A DNA stretch of 64,000 bases from positions 210,681-274,680 of the forward strand of contig SWBL01000015.1 in assembly GCA_024195585.1 (NCBI GenBank), given 5' to 3'. The notes beneath the pieces are model-generated. The model did no database searches and was not told the origin of the DNA. It saw only the letters and a list, made by a program, of their open reading frames with translations. Below are positions 31,193 through 40,505 of this stretch, piece by piece. A program made the position numbers and the translations under genes. How positions within the stretch are numbered: position 1 is the first letter of the stretch; each line of letters starts with the position of its first letter. This DNA comes from Aureobasidium sp. EXF-3400 (Eukaryota; Ascomycota; Dothideomycetes; Dothideales; Saccotheciaceae).

Positions 31193-32715
31193 TTACAGGG
31201 CATATCTGTAGTCAGGGTGATAGTCACCATCCTTTCCGGCGCTGATCAAACGTTCGCGTTCCTCTTCAGTCATCGCGTCTCTCTTCTTATTCTGCCGTCT
31301 CATGTAGGTCCACAAAGCAACATGACCAAGAAGGGCTAATAAAACAGCCCCTAAGGAGACGCTCAATCCAGTCACATACTTGCCGTTGACCTTCTTAGCA
31401 AATATCTGTCCAACGACAACACCTGCGCTGTTTCCGAAAGCCTGATTAGTTCCAACAGCGGTCGCGCGTTTGTGGTACCCGGCGTGACTGTTCAACAGCC
31501 ATGCTGCGTTGAGACCAACAATGATGTAGATGCCAGGTGCAATGAGGAATATAGAGAAGTACAGAGCTCCTCGATGAGCTTGTGGCACGCCGAGTTGCAC
31601 TGCATACCCAATCGCGGTCAACAAAGCGCCAGGAATCATGAAGTAAGCGCGTTTCTGGAACCTGTCGGACATCCACGAGATGACCATATATGCCATGGAA
31701 GCCCAGATGTAGACCGGGACGGTGAGAAGCTGTGTCTCAACAGTGCCATAGCCAAATCCACGGATGATAGTCGGCATGAAAGTGCTCAACCCGAAGGAGC
31801 AGATATCGGCCATGAACTGACACCAGCAAGAGATGTAAAGCTTGGGGTCACGCAAAGCTTTCCTTACTTCCTTCCAGTCGAATTCGGGGGCTCCATTGTA
31901 TCTGGCGTTCAAAGTCATACGCGCGCGCATGAGCTCTTTATCTTCCTGAGTCAAGAACCTGGCAGTTTCGAAGTCGTTCGGCAAGAGGAAGTAGACGATA
32001 ACCGCGACGAGCACACTGAGACATCCTTCCACAAGAAACAACCACCTCCACCCTTCAAGACCTTGGACGCCATCCATCTTGAGTAGGGCGAATGCAAATA
32101 GACCACCAAAAGCTCCACTCAAGGCTGCGCTGACGAAAAGGTAAGAGATTCTTAGTGCCTGCTCCTGAGGCATGTAGAAGGTACTCAGGTATAAAGCCAG
32201 ACACGGGAACATGGCTGATTCGAATAATCCAAGCAAGAGTCTTGAAGCGTAGAGTTGTTGAGCATTATGCATGAAGCCAGTACCGATAAGGACCACCGAC
32301 CAGCAGAAAACCAGTGCGGGTATCATCCTGTTGGGTCGTAGCTTTTTCATAAGGATTGTAGATGGAATCTCGCCAGCGACGTAGAAGACATAGAACAAGG
32401 TAACAGCATCTGAGTACGTCAGCATCGGCTTCAAGCTTCGCCTATGCAAGATTTGAACTTACTGCCATATTGGTTCCCAACCAGGCCGAGATCCTTGCCC
32501 ATACCAGCAGCTTGTGCATTGCCAATGTTCGAACGGTCCAAATATGCACAGAGGAAGATGAGAGTGATGATGGGAGCGAGGTACAGATCAAGCTTCAGCA
32601 GAAGCTTCTTTTGGTTCTTCGGATCGATGTATGTTGATACATCAAGTGATATATCAACACTACCCTCGGCAGTAGATACATCCTGGAACGCTTTCGGCTT
32701 GTCGTCCATATCCAT
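31193..32715 (-). CDS. MFS transporter, anion:cation symporter (Dal5-like) family
   Basis: This is a plasma-membrane transporter of the ACS family, whose fungal members import allantoate, nicotinate, tartrate, vitamins or aromatic acids by proton symport. Two minus-strand exons (32463-32715 and 31193-32409) encode 489 residues with about twelve membrane segments. The first helix ends in the family motif CAYLDRSNIGNAQ; others are YVFYVAGEIPSTILMKKLRP, ASRLLLGLFESAMFPC and GWRWLFLVEG. The C-terminal cytoplasmic tail is charged (EEERERLISAGKDGDYHPD). The 53 bp intron splits the Asn codon in QYGNAVTLF. Met at 32715 has the better context (TACCATGGA) than an in-frame ATG 16 codons upstream. It is divergent from the FAH-family gene (458 bp apart), so the two are probably co-regulated. 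The substrate is not predictable from sequence. Confidence 0.93.
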
Positions 32716-33173
32716 GGTATCGGTAGTTTGTTTGATGTAAAGTGCTTGGGAAGAGTGATACATAACAAGGACTGCCGCCCATTATATGCTCCATCTTGTG
32801 TTAGGACTGAGAGGTGCCCAGTTGTGTGTGAGTACTGATACCAAAGTCATAGATACCATGCGAGGTCTTGTCAACGGTCGGCGCTGATAGCAGCTTGGTT
32901 CCAATTGGATGCTTGGCCGATTGCTGCCGTAGCGTCGGCGAAGGATAGGCAAGCCGGAATGCCAAGCGCCGTAGCGTTCATCTTCGGGCAAGTAGTACTG
33001 AGTACATGCCACAACTCCGATGATAGCGATCAATGAGAAATGCTGTAGAGATTGATGGATGCTGACCTTTGGTCCTCCCGGCCTTGAATTAGTCGAGTGA
33101 ACCGTTAAATTGACAGTATATCCGCGGGATAAAAGTCTCCAACAATTCACCTGCTTCTTTCTCCAGCTACACC
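32716..33173. promoter_or_regulatory. Divergent promoter of the MFS transporter and FAH-family hydrolase
   Basis: Both flanking genes start here in opposite directions. A TATAAT-like site lies on the transporter side (about 32780-32790, minus strand) and GATAAAAG on the hydrolase side (about 33127-33135), each a plausible distance from its start codon. CCGCGG (33122-33127) and TCCTCCCGG (about 33077) are the kind of CGG-bearing sequences that Zn2Cys6 regulators bind, and one such regulator is the next gene beyond the hydrolase. Confidence 0.5.
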
Positions 33174-34268
33174 ATGCTCTCCAAAACACCTATAGCTGAC
33201 ATCGAAGGACCAGTTTGGCATCGGTTCGTCAGATTCCTTGCAGATGATGGTCTAGAGTACTGTGGACAACCAGACTCTGAGGATGTGGATGGTGGGTAAA
33301 CCTTGTGCCATACTAGTTGAGCAGCCTACTAACACACTCTGTGCAGTCGGTCTAGCAATGTTGAATGACACACCTGTCATGGTCGACATACTCGATGCAA
33401 AGTCAGCTCTCGATAGCGATGCGAACTTTACAGGAGAGAAGAAGCGTATATTCAAGGTGATTGTGGCCGAGTTTATACCAGTTCGATTTGCTGATAAACA
33501 CCGCAGCTACTATCACCAATCAGTGCAGCTCAAGCCGGTGCAATCCATTGCATCGGCCTCAACTACACTGATCACGCGGTGAGACAGTCTTTTGATAAGA
33601 AGACGTGCAATGCTGACATGATAACAGGCGGAGATGAAGGTGGCTACACCAGAATACCCCGAAGTCTTTCTCAAACCAGCAACCACCATCACTACAGCAA
33701 CTGGCTCGATAATTATCCCAAAATCGTGCCATAATCAAGTTGATGGAGAAGTCGAACTCGCAATCATTATCGGGAGAGACTGCAAAGACCTCACGCTACA
33801 GAATGCGATGGATCATGTGCTCGGATATACTGTTGCAAACGATGTGACGGCGCGTAAGTTCCAAGCAAGAGGCAGCCAGTGGGGTTTCAGTAAGGGTTTC
33901 GATACCTTCTGCCCACTGGGTCCAGTGGTTGTCAGCAGACAATCTTTGCCTGATCCGAAAGTGCTGGAACTCAAGACAGTATTGAACGGGAAGGTCATGC
34001 AAAATGGCGAAGCAAGAAATATGATTTTCAGCATCGAAGATATATTGGTGTACCTGTCGAATGTGAGTAGCACTCAGCGGCGTGTTGAAGTGACGATGGT
34101 TAATTTGTTATACAGGGACACACTTTGAGAAAGGGTACAGTGATTCTGACTGGTACACCTAGTGGAATTGGAGCGAGTTACGACCCTCCAATCTACCTTC
34201 AAAGAGGCGCGGACTTGAAGGTCTCCATCAGCCATGGCTTAGGGACTTTGGTCAACTCAATCATCTGA
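33174..34268 (+). CDS. Fumarylacetoacetate hydrolase family protein
   Basis: FAH-family enzymes hydrolyse carbon-carbon bonds of acylpyruvates or decarboxylate oxaloacetate, often at the end of aromatic ring degradation. Five exons (33174-33291, 33347-33456, 33507-33578, 33628-34062, 34116-34268) give 295 residues. Conserved parts are LLSPISAAQAGAIHCIGLNY with DHA, the block PEVFLKPATTITTATGSIII, the metal-site segment DGEVELAIIIGRDCKDL, GYTVANDVTARKFQ, GFDTFCPLGPVVV and RKGTVILTGTPSGIGA. The acidic residues of VDGEVELA and of ANDVTAR are the expected Mg ligands. The length fits the two-domain FAHD2-like subgroup. There is no targeting signal. Intron phases are all consistent. With the divergent transporter and the downstream regulator and esterase it suggests a catabolic role; the substrate is unknown. 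Confidence 0.92.
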
Positions 34269-34275
34269 AAGAGAA

Positions 34276-36378
34276 TCAAGCAGTATTGGAGGAGGCAAAC
34301 CCACTCAAATTGTCAATCAATCCCTCCCAATATGTGAAATCCATAAGCTCTGGAAACTCATTGAAATACCAGGGGTCCGTCCCTGTCATGCTCAATTCTG
34401 TAGACAGTGTTGAATGAACACCTGTAGTATATGGTGCATTCGCAGAATGAACAGGTGAACTCCCAAGAGCCAAAGCATGGTTGGAGACTGACCTTGTCAT
34501 CGGACCCGAGGTTGCCGTAGTCGATGGATTGCTTTGTAGATTACTTGGTGACTGACGTGTTTGCAGCGTTCTTGTAATGCAAAGCTCTACCACTCTCGCT
34601 TCCGCGAGACCAAATTCATTGGCCCAGGGATCATGATATTGTTGATAGCAGTAAGATTGTAGATCATTCAGTATACCTTCAGTCCGTGGTGCATAAGGCG
34701 ACTGAATTGCAATGATACCAAGTATGAGTGCGCTGTTTGAGAGCTGTTGTGTGCCCGAATCTGCTTTGATGCGCTCAGCCATTGTGGGATTGTGCAAAGA
34801 AAGCTTGATTTTTAAATCTGCACATGCGGAAGAAATACAAGCATCACGACTGCGACGGAAGCGATCAGTGATACTAGACCGGAAGAGAAAGGCACGGTGT
34901 AGGGTAATGCGAGCAAAGTGGAAAGCTGTATGTAGATAATGACGATGCCAGCGAAGATAGGCGTATTGAGTGTCCAAGCGTAAGTCGGCATCCAAGCTGA
35001 AGTAGGACGGCAACGTGTCTTTCCAGAGCTGGAGCAGATCTTCAATTCGCATGACTTCGTCGTAGGATGCCGAAGAGTCCGTGGCGGAAGCGACACTAAA
35101 CTGCATGTCGTATATCTGTGTAACTATTCGGGACAAACGATCTTGAAAGATCAGCAGGGCACCTGGTGTGGGGTTCGTCTCCAAGTCTGAAGGTTGAGCC
35201 AAGGCGGCTTCTTCATTTGACATATCATCAACCCAGATGTTGTCTATCTCTTTGAACACACAGTGCTTCTCATTGATGGAATTTGGTCTTCCAAGAGCAA
35301 GAGCAATGGTCACATCAAGAGAGTAGAGTTGACTCCAGAGCCTTCGGCGAGTCTCGATGACCTTTCTAGGAAGTTGCAGATGTTCTCCGTCAATGTGCAT
35401 CCCTTGGGCTTGAGCCATACGAACAGCAAAGCTGCTGGTGAGCCAAGATTCAGAGATGCGCTTTGCGTAAATCAGATAGCGGGTGATAAGAATGCCCGCT
35501 CTGGTAAGATCCGGAGACTCTCCGTAAAATGACGGAGCAATCACTAGGCTCTTCCTCGCTGACCAGTAGAAATGCAGTGAAGAATCCTCACAGTCTCGTT
35601 GGGCTTCCACTGAGCATGGCTGTGGACAGTCTAACAGTTCGCCAAAAGCAAGAATGATGAATAACACTGAAAGCCATCGCAAATTGAGGTTGGTCAGATC
35701 GTCACAACCTGCTTTGCGATCCCAAAACTCTTCGTAGTGCCGCATGAAGGTACTCTCGTGTACCGCGTCAAACGTGACGTTCAGCTCATTGAAGAAAAGT
35801 CTAATGAGCTTATCGACAGTTGCTTTCCGACGTGGCAGGCTCCCGAGAAGCTCCCAGAGCTGCGCATATGGTCCACGCTCCGATCGAAAGGGTTGAGTCG
35901 AGCCTCCCACACGTGTCCGGTGCGAATAACCGACGTGAATACCGTCTGACAGATCTGAGCTTGGGTCTCCCATAAGAGCCGCGGCGGAGTGATGTCCAAA
36001 GTATGAATTTCCATGGTACGACGGGGCATCTCTGACCCTGTAAAGCTGGCCTGGGCGTGAAGCTGGTCCCTGGGTTACAACAGGGAAGGAGCTAGCCGTG
36101 CTCCTAGACTCAGGCATCTGGAGGATCTGAGCGGGGGCAATCACCTGTGCTCGTAAGGCTGGTGGTTGCTGGATCGAATTCCTACGTCTAGCCACGTGAT
36201 GCCGTTTCGAGGTGGTCGGCCAGATGCAGTCATGCGGGATGCCACGGCGGACACAGTTCGAACAAGGCTGCTGTTTGTTGCACTTCTGTTTCTGTCTGTG
36301 GCACTCTAAACACGCTCTTCGAGAAAGCACACTTCGGGGCATGGTAGCCGGGCTATGCTCGTTGCTCGAGGACTGCAT
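34276..36378 (-). CDS. Zn2Cys6 transcription factor with fungal-specific domain
   Basis: A single uninterrupted minus-strand frame encodes 700 residues. The zinc cluster is at residues 23-51 (ACLECHRQKQKCNKQQ, then CSNCVRRGIPHDC, with Cys23, 26, 33, 39, 42 and 51), followed by a basic linker (RHHVARRRNS). A fungal-specific transcription factor domain follows in the middle, recognisable by SARKSLVIAPSFYGES, AVRMAQAQGMHIDGEHLQ, RRRLWSQLYSLDVTIALALG and the RPNSINEKHC segment. The C-terminus is Ser/Thr-rich and ends near DFTYWEGLIDNL. It converges with the FAH-family gene; only 7 bp separate the stop codons, so the transcripts overlap at their 3' ends. As the only regulator inside the 31-39 kb group it is the obvious candidate to control it, which is inference. 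Confidence 0.92.
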   Translation of the reverse strand: MQSSSNEHSPATMPRSVLSRRACLECHRQKQKCNKQQPCSNCVRRGIPHDCIWPTTSKRHHVARRRNSIQQPPALRAQVIAPAQILQMPESRSTASSFPVVTQGPASRPGQLYRVRDAPSYHGNSYFGHHSAAALMGDPSSDLSDGIHVGYSHRTRVGGSTQPFRSERGPYAQLWELLGSLPRRKATVDKLIRLFFNELNVTFDAVHESTFMRHYEEFWDRKAGCDDLTNLNLRWLSVLFIILAFGELLDCPQPCSVEAQRDCEDSSLHFYWSARKSLVIAPSFYGESPDLTRAGILITRYLIYAKRISESWLTSSFAVRMAQAQGMHIDGEHLQLPRKVIETRRRLWSQLYSLDVTIALALGRPNSINEKHCVFKEIDNIWVDDMSNEEAALAQPSDLETNPTPGALLIFQDRLSRIVTQIYDMQFSVASATDSSASYDEVMRIEDLLQLWKDTLPSYFSLDADLRLDTQYAYLRWHRHYLHTAFHFARITLHRAFLFRSSITDRFRRSRDACISSACADLKIKLSLHNPTMAERIKADSGTQQLSNSALILGIIAIQSPYAPRTEGILNDLQSYCYQQYHDPWANEFGLAEARVVELCITRTLQTRQSPSNLQSNPSTTATSGPMTRSVSNHALALGSSPVHSANAPYTTGVHSTLSTELSMTGTDPWYFNEFPELMDFTYWEGLIDNLSGFASSNTA

Positions 36379-37059
36379 GATTCGGATGCGACACTGTCTG
36401 ATCGGTCACAATTGGCGCAGAAGGCCACTGACCGATGTCGTTCAACCACATGAGCGGCCAGCAAGACATCCTATCAGTGACCGGCGGCCGAAACCCGATC
36501 CGCCTATCTTTGACTGACTCAAATGGCTGGCGGGTGCGGGGCAGGACGAAATGCTAATCGCAGTGCCCATTGTTTTTTGTCGTCTCTATCAGATCGTCGC
36601 AGCGGAAGGAACAGTGTACTTGAAGCCTCGAATAGTAGTACGCAGCATTCGGAGACAGATTGGTTCAGGCACGCCTGTAATGGAATTGAGGAGAGGTCCG
36701 AAAGAATTCTCGCGCCAGCTGTGTCAACACCGACAAACGCCGAGCGTCTCCGCATGCGACCACATGTCTACCACACCCGAGTCGGAGATACACTCCGGTC
36801 GTCTTCAAACCACAACTCCATGATCCAAGAATTGTGCGCTTTTGCCGTCGAGCCTACTTCATCCTCTACACTTCTATCACTGGACAGGCTCGCAGGTGTC
36901 TGCATCTATGATCTTTGATACTGACTGTGTTAGGTTGAATCTTAATTACTCAATTCAAGTACAGTCATTTGCATCTCTGTCGAAATCATGAACGTAAATG
37001 CCGATAAGCTGATACTTAAACGACTCTATTGCAGAATTCGATGTTCTCAGACAACGCCT
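36379..37059. promoter_or_regulatory. Upstream region of the Zn2Cys6 gene
   Basis: This lies between the regulator's start codon and the 3' end of the tannase gene, both on the minus strand. It presumably carries the regulator's promoter. GTGACCGGCGGCCG (about 36477-36490) includes CGG triplets. The plus-strand frame at 36523-36918 has no family support. Confidence 0.4.
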
Positions 37060-38834
37060 CTACTCGCAAGACCAAGTGTTTGCTGCATTGACATCTCCCT
37101 TTCCACTCCACTTTTGCTTCTTGGGCCACATGCATAGAGGTCTCTGCCTCATGACCTTATCCTGCAAAGTATCGTTGACCCACTTGGTGGCAACAATTTC
37201 AGTCGGCGCAACGCCCTTCTCCACCCACTCCATCATGGCAAGGAGCACATCGTGTTTGGAATCCCTGAATCCAGGAACGCCGTATGCACTAGAGGAAAGG
37301 CCCGCTGCTTGATTGGCACCTGCGAAGTACCAAGGAGCGTTCACAGTGCTTGGGGTGCCAGCGCAATGTTGCATACCAGGGACAAGGAAGAAGCGGTAGA
37401 ATGAGTCGAGAGATACACCTTTGGGTGCCAATGTCCGCAAGATCTGAGAATGGAGGTAGACGGAGCTGCCAGTTGGGATCAATCCATCACTCATACCGTG
37501 GTAATGGAGAAGTTTACCTCCACGAGCCAGGAAGGGTGACAGATCGAAGTCATCGGCAGTTGCATTACCAGGGTCTTCCGCGTCGGCTTGTTGGATCACG
37601 CCGTAATCAAAGTCTTGCCACTTCCATTGAGGTCCGCGATTGAGGAAGTACTTCACGTAGTCAGGTCCAAGGTTGTTGGGCTGATTAGTGAGTCCGCCAA
37701 TAAGTGGTACCCACTGGGCTTCGCTGCCCAACCAGAGATGAGGGAACACAAATGTCTGGTTTGTGTCGACATAATCGCTGTAGATCTGATGGAGGGTGTC
37801 CAGTTGGGGAGGAGTGAGACATGATGTTGTTTTGTTGGGTGTGCAGAGGAGGAAGTCGGGCTGGAAATCGCAAGCATTTGGGTCAGATACAATCGCGTCA
37901 ACTACACCATCCGCACCATCACATTGGCGTACTACTTCTGCACCAATGGCAGGGAAGAGAGCAGGCGGGATATGGTGAGCGGATGTGTTGGGTAGGTTGT
38001 AGCTTCCGACTTTGGATGTCCAAGGCTGGAGATGTTTCGTCCACCAGGCAGGCGCTCCAGCGACTACACCGTCAAAGTCTTCTGGGTACAGTTGAAGGTT
38101 TTTTAGACCTTGCCCTAAACAAGCACGATGTGTGAGCGGTGTGACGATCTAGTGAGGACAAGCAGACGTACTTCCGCCCGTTGAGCATCCAGAATAGTAG
38201 CTGTAGAGGATTTTGTTGGAGTAGTATGAGGTGGTCAACTCTTTGGCCAACACGACTGAGCCATGCATAGCGCGGTAGCCCCAATCCAGGACAGCACCTT
38301 CGTTGTTGTATGCCCAGGATCCGTTACTCGACACACTATTGTGACCAGTGTCTGTGGACATGACAGCATTGCCGTAACCGAGACCGGCAGCCTTCTCAAT
38401 GTCAGTCTTTGCGAATGCTTGCATACTCGAGACAGCTCACCATATCCAACCAGTTGATGCCACCAGCAAACCCACCATTTCCGACGGCGCTGTTCCCCGG
38501 TCAATCTTCGCTCAACGACCACAGGATAGGGAATCACTCACAGGAATCGGCCGTTCCAGTCATCAGGCAAGAAGACTCCGAAGCCGTAGTTGGAAGTACC
38601 GTTCTTGACCGACACCTGAACCGCACATGCCGCGCGTAATTGCGTCGGCGAAACCGGATAAGCAATATCGGTCTTGGGAACGGTGAAAGTCGAGTTGGCC
38701 GGCATCCATGTTGCGAAGTCGACAGTAGCAATTGATGGGAAGGCAGACTGAAGCGAGTCTTTGTCGCAAGTGATTGCTAAGGCATTGGATGTCAAAGCTG
38801 CAATAGCTGCAAGGTGGGTCTGCTTCGTCTTCAT
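37060..38834 (-). CDS. Secreted tannase / feruloyl esterase family enzyme
   Basis: Tannase-family esterases split aromatic esters such as gallate or ferulate esters of plant material. Four minus-strand exons (38542-38834, 38441-38489, 38172-38391, 37060-38114) encode 538 residues. The N-terminus is a signal peptide (HLAAIAALTSNALA). The nucleophile motif is YYSGCSTGG with Ser184, whose neighbour Cys183 should pair with Cys438 beside the catalytic His437 (PGMQHC); Asp397 lies in HYHGMSDG. This CS-D-HC arrangement is diagnostic. A calcium-loop-like DGADGVVDA is present at about 253-261. The R188 codon is split by intron 3 and restores GGRQGL. The acceptor of intron 2 is ambiguous by one codon; I used AAG before GCTGCC because it keeps the family length. 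The substrate (tannin or feruloyl ester) cannot be told. Confidence 0.94.
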
Positions 38835-40139
38835 GTTGATATTCTCGGGAGGGTATACAAGGAGAAGCTTGTTTCGGGCAGGGGCGAAAGCGATTCTTAT
38901 ACTCTCAATTCGACCGGCAGCTCACAATAGCGAAAATGCCGGATATGTCTCCCAGCCATGCCGTCAAGCAAGATCTGCAGGATGCTCGTCCAATTTGCTG
39001 CGTCGATGGCTTGAAAAGTGGAGTAGTCTGTGTGTGGGGATTGTGGAGAAGAATACTTGTGGCATGTCCACATCCTGTGTCTTGCCGTCAAGATGAGGTG
39101 CAAGATGAGTGCTGGGAAAGTATAGAAGCGCTGTCTGTCAGGTCGCCGATACTGGAAACACCAGGATTGTTCGTCGTAATGTCAGGATAGACGGTATGGA
39201 GGACTCCTTGTCTAGTTGATCTTAACCAGATAGAGCTTGTGGGTTAGGGCAGACGCGGATACGGCCGAGCGCCTGAAGTTCGAACCTTCTTGCGGGGTCG
39301 ATCTCGCTGATGACACCCGTGTGCAAGTATGTAATGCGTTATCGCTGTAAAAATGCACGATGTCTTCGAGGAATAGGGCGGTATCCATCGAGGTATGATG
39401 AACTCTAGACTCTCTTTGGATGTGGGTTCGATCTAGAACGTATTGTGCCTTGTTATAGTAAGGTCGTCGCTCGAGACCCGCGTGGAGAAGAAGCGTAAAT
39501 GCTACAGACTTTAGCACACGAGAAGGCATGCAAAAGGTATTTGACACTTTAACAAGGACATTTCAGTCCTAAAAGTGGTCTGTAAAAAGACATCGCTGGC
39601 AAATTCAAGCTCAGACGAGAGGATTCGCTCTTCTATGCCACCATTGAGGAACCGCACTCGCGTAAAAGATGATCATTGGAGCAGGAAGACTCACTGGAAG
39701 GTTTGTGGTGCACATAATAGTTTGTTGGTTAGCCGTTCGTGTCATGTTGTGCTCTTGATGTCCTGTCGACCTCATGTTCCCCGGGACACTGGTCGTCATG
39801 TTTTCGCCGATCTAATCGAGCCTTTAATAGTCAAAAGTGTGCACAGCAGTGTGTGGAACGAGAAGGTGGTGAAAAATTCTTGTATTCTTTTGGGTATCAT
39901 GGAAAAAAGTGTTTACGGGTAGAGCTTTTTCTGCAGTCCCGGTCCAAAAATGGGTATTCGTCTCGGTCCAGATGACCGCGTCAGGGTGATGCCAATGTGT
40001 ATTTGCTAATGCGCAGGTAAATCACGCACTGGCCTCTGTTCCTGCTGTCTGCTCATGCTCGGGTCTTCGACATATGGCATTTGGTGTAGGTGTTCGGGCG
40101 AGTGATGGGGTCGTGTCAAGGCTGTATCAAGTCCGTGGT
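38835..40139. other. 1.3 kb intergenic region
   Basis: The left part is the tannase promoter (minus strand). The remainder shows no supported coding frame; a 111-residue minus-strand frame (39212-39547) has irregular composition. A TTCGAA-containing palindrome (AAGTTCGAACCTT, about 39287) resembles a tRNA T loop but lacks the rest of a tRNA. Confidence 0.4.
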
Positions 40140-40505
40140 TTACTTGAACTCGTTGGGCCAGCACTTCTCCTTGGTCCATGCATCGGGGTGGGTACCGGCA
40201 TGCTGCTCAAGGACAGCGAGGTTAGAGCTGGTCTAGATTATCTCGTGTTAGCGAAAAGCCTCATCTTCGGGACACTACTGAGCGTGCTCCCAAAGCCACC
40301 GAAATCGGCACGTAGGACAGCGGTATCTTTTGGAGAATGCTCAGTAGTAACAGAGACTCACCAACTCCTTCTTGCAGAAGACACAGATAGAGGTTGCCTT
40401 AGGAACTTTCTTGGGTGTTCCATTGGGGTTGACGGGGATACGGGTGCCAGCGGCCTCAGCCTTCTTGTGCTCGCGGTGGATACGGTCCTTCTTGGAGATA
40501 GGCAT
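40140..40505 (-). CDS. Small zinc-binding protein, At2g23090-like (zf-met2)
   Basis: Two minus-strand exons (40362-40505 and 40140-40232) encode 78 residues. The N-terminal half is basic (MPISKKDRIHREHKKAEAAG); the C-terminal half carries a single zinc finger made by CVFCKKEL in exon 1 and LEQHAGTHPDAWTKEKC in exon 2, followed by WPNEFK. This matches the short eukaryotic zf-met2 proteins with an N-terminal 4F5-like basic segment; their role is not established. The 129 bp intron (40233-40361) separates the Cys pair from the His pair and both joins are in phase. The sequence is well conserved in fungi and plants, so it is certainly a gene despite its size. Its 5' leader contains a heptamer microsatellite. 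Confidence 0.92.

Noticed and set aside
36523..36918. A 131-codon plus-strand frame between the regulator and the tannase gene.
   Set aside because: No family pattern; it lies in the likely promoter of the minus-strand regulator and has no supported splice partners.
39225..39310. A tRNA-like TTCGAA loop with a short stem (GAAG/CTTC).
   Set aside because: There is no matching acceptor stem, D arm or anticodon stem at the right distances; the palindrome alone is not enough.
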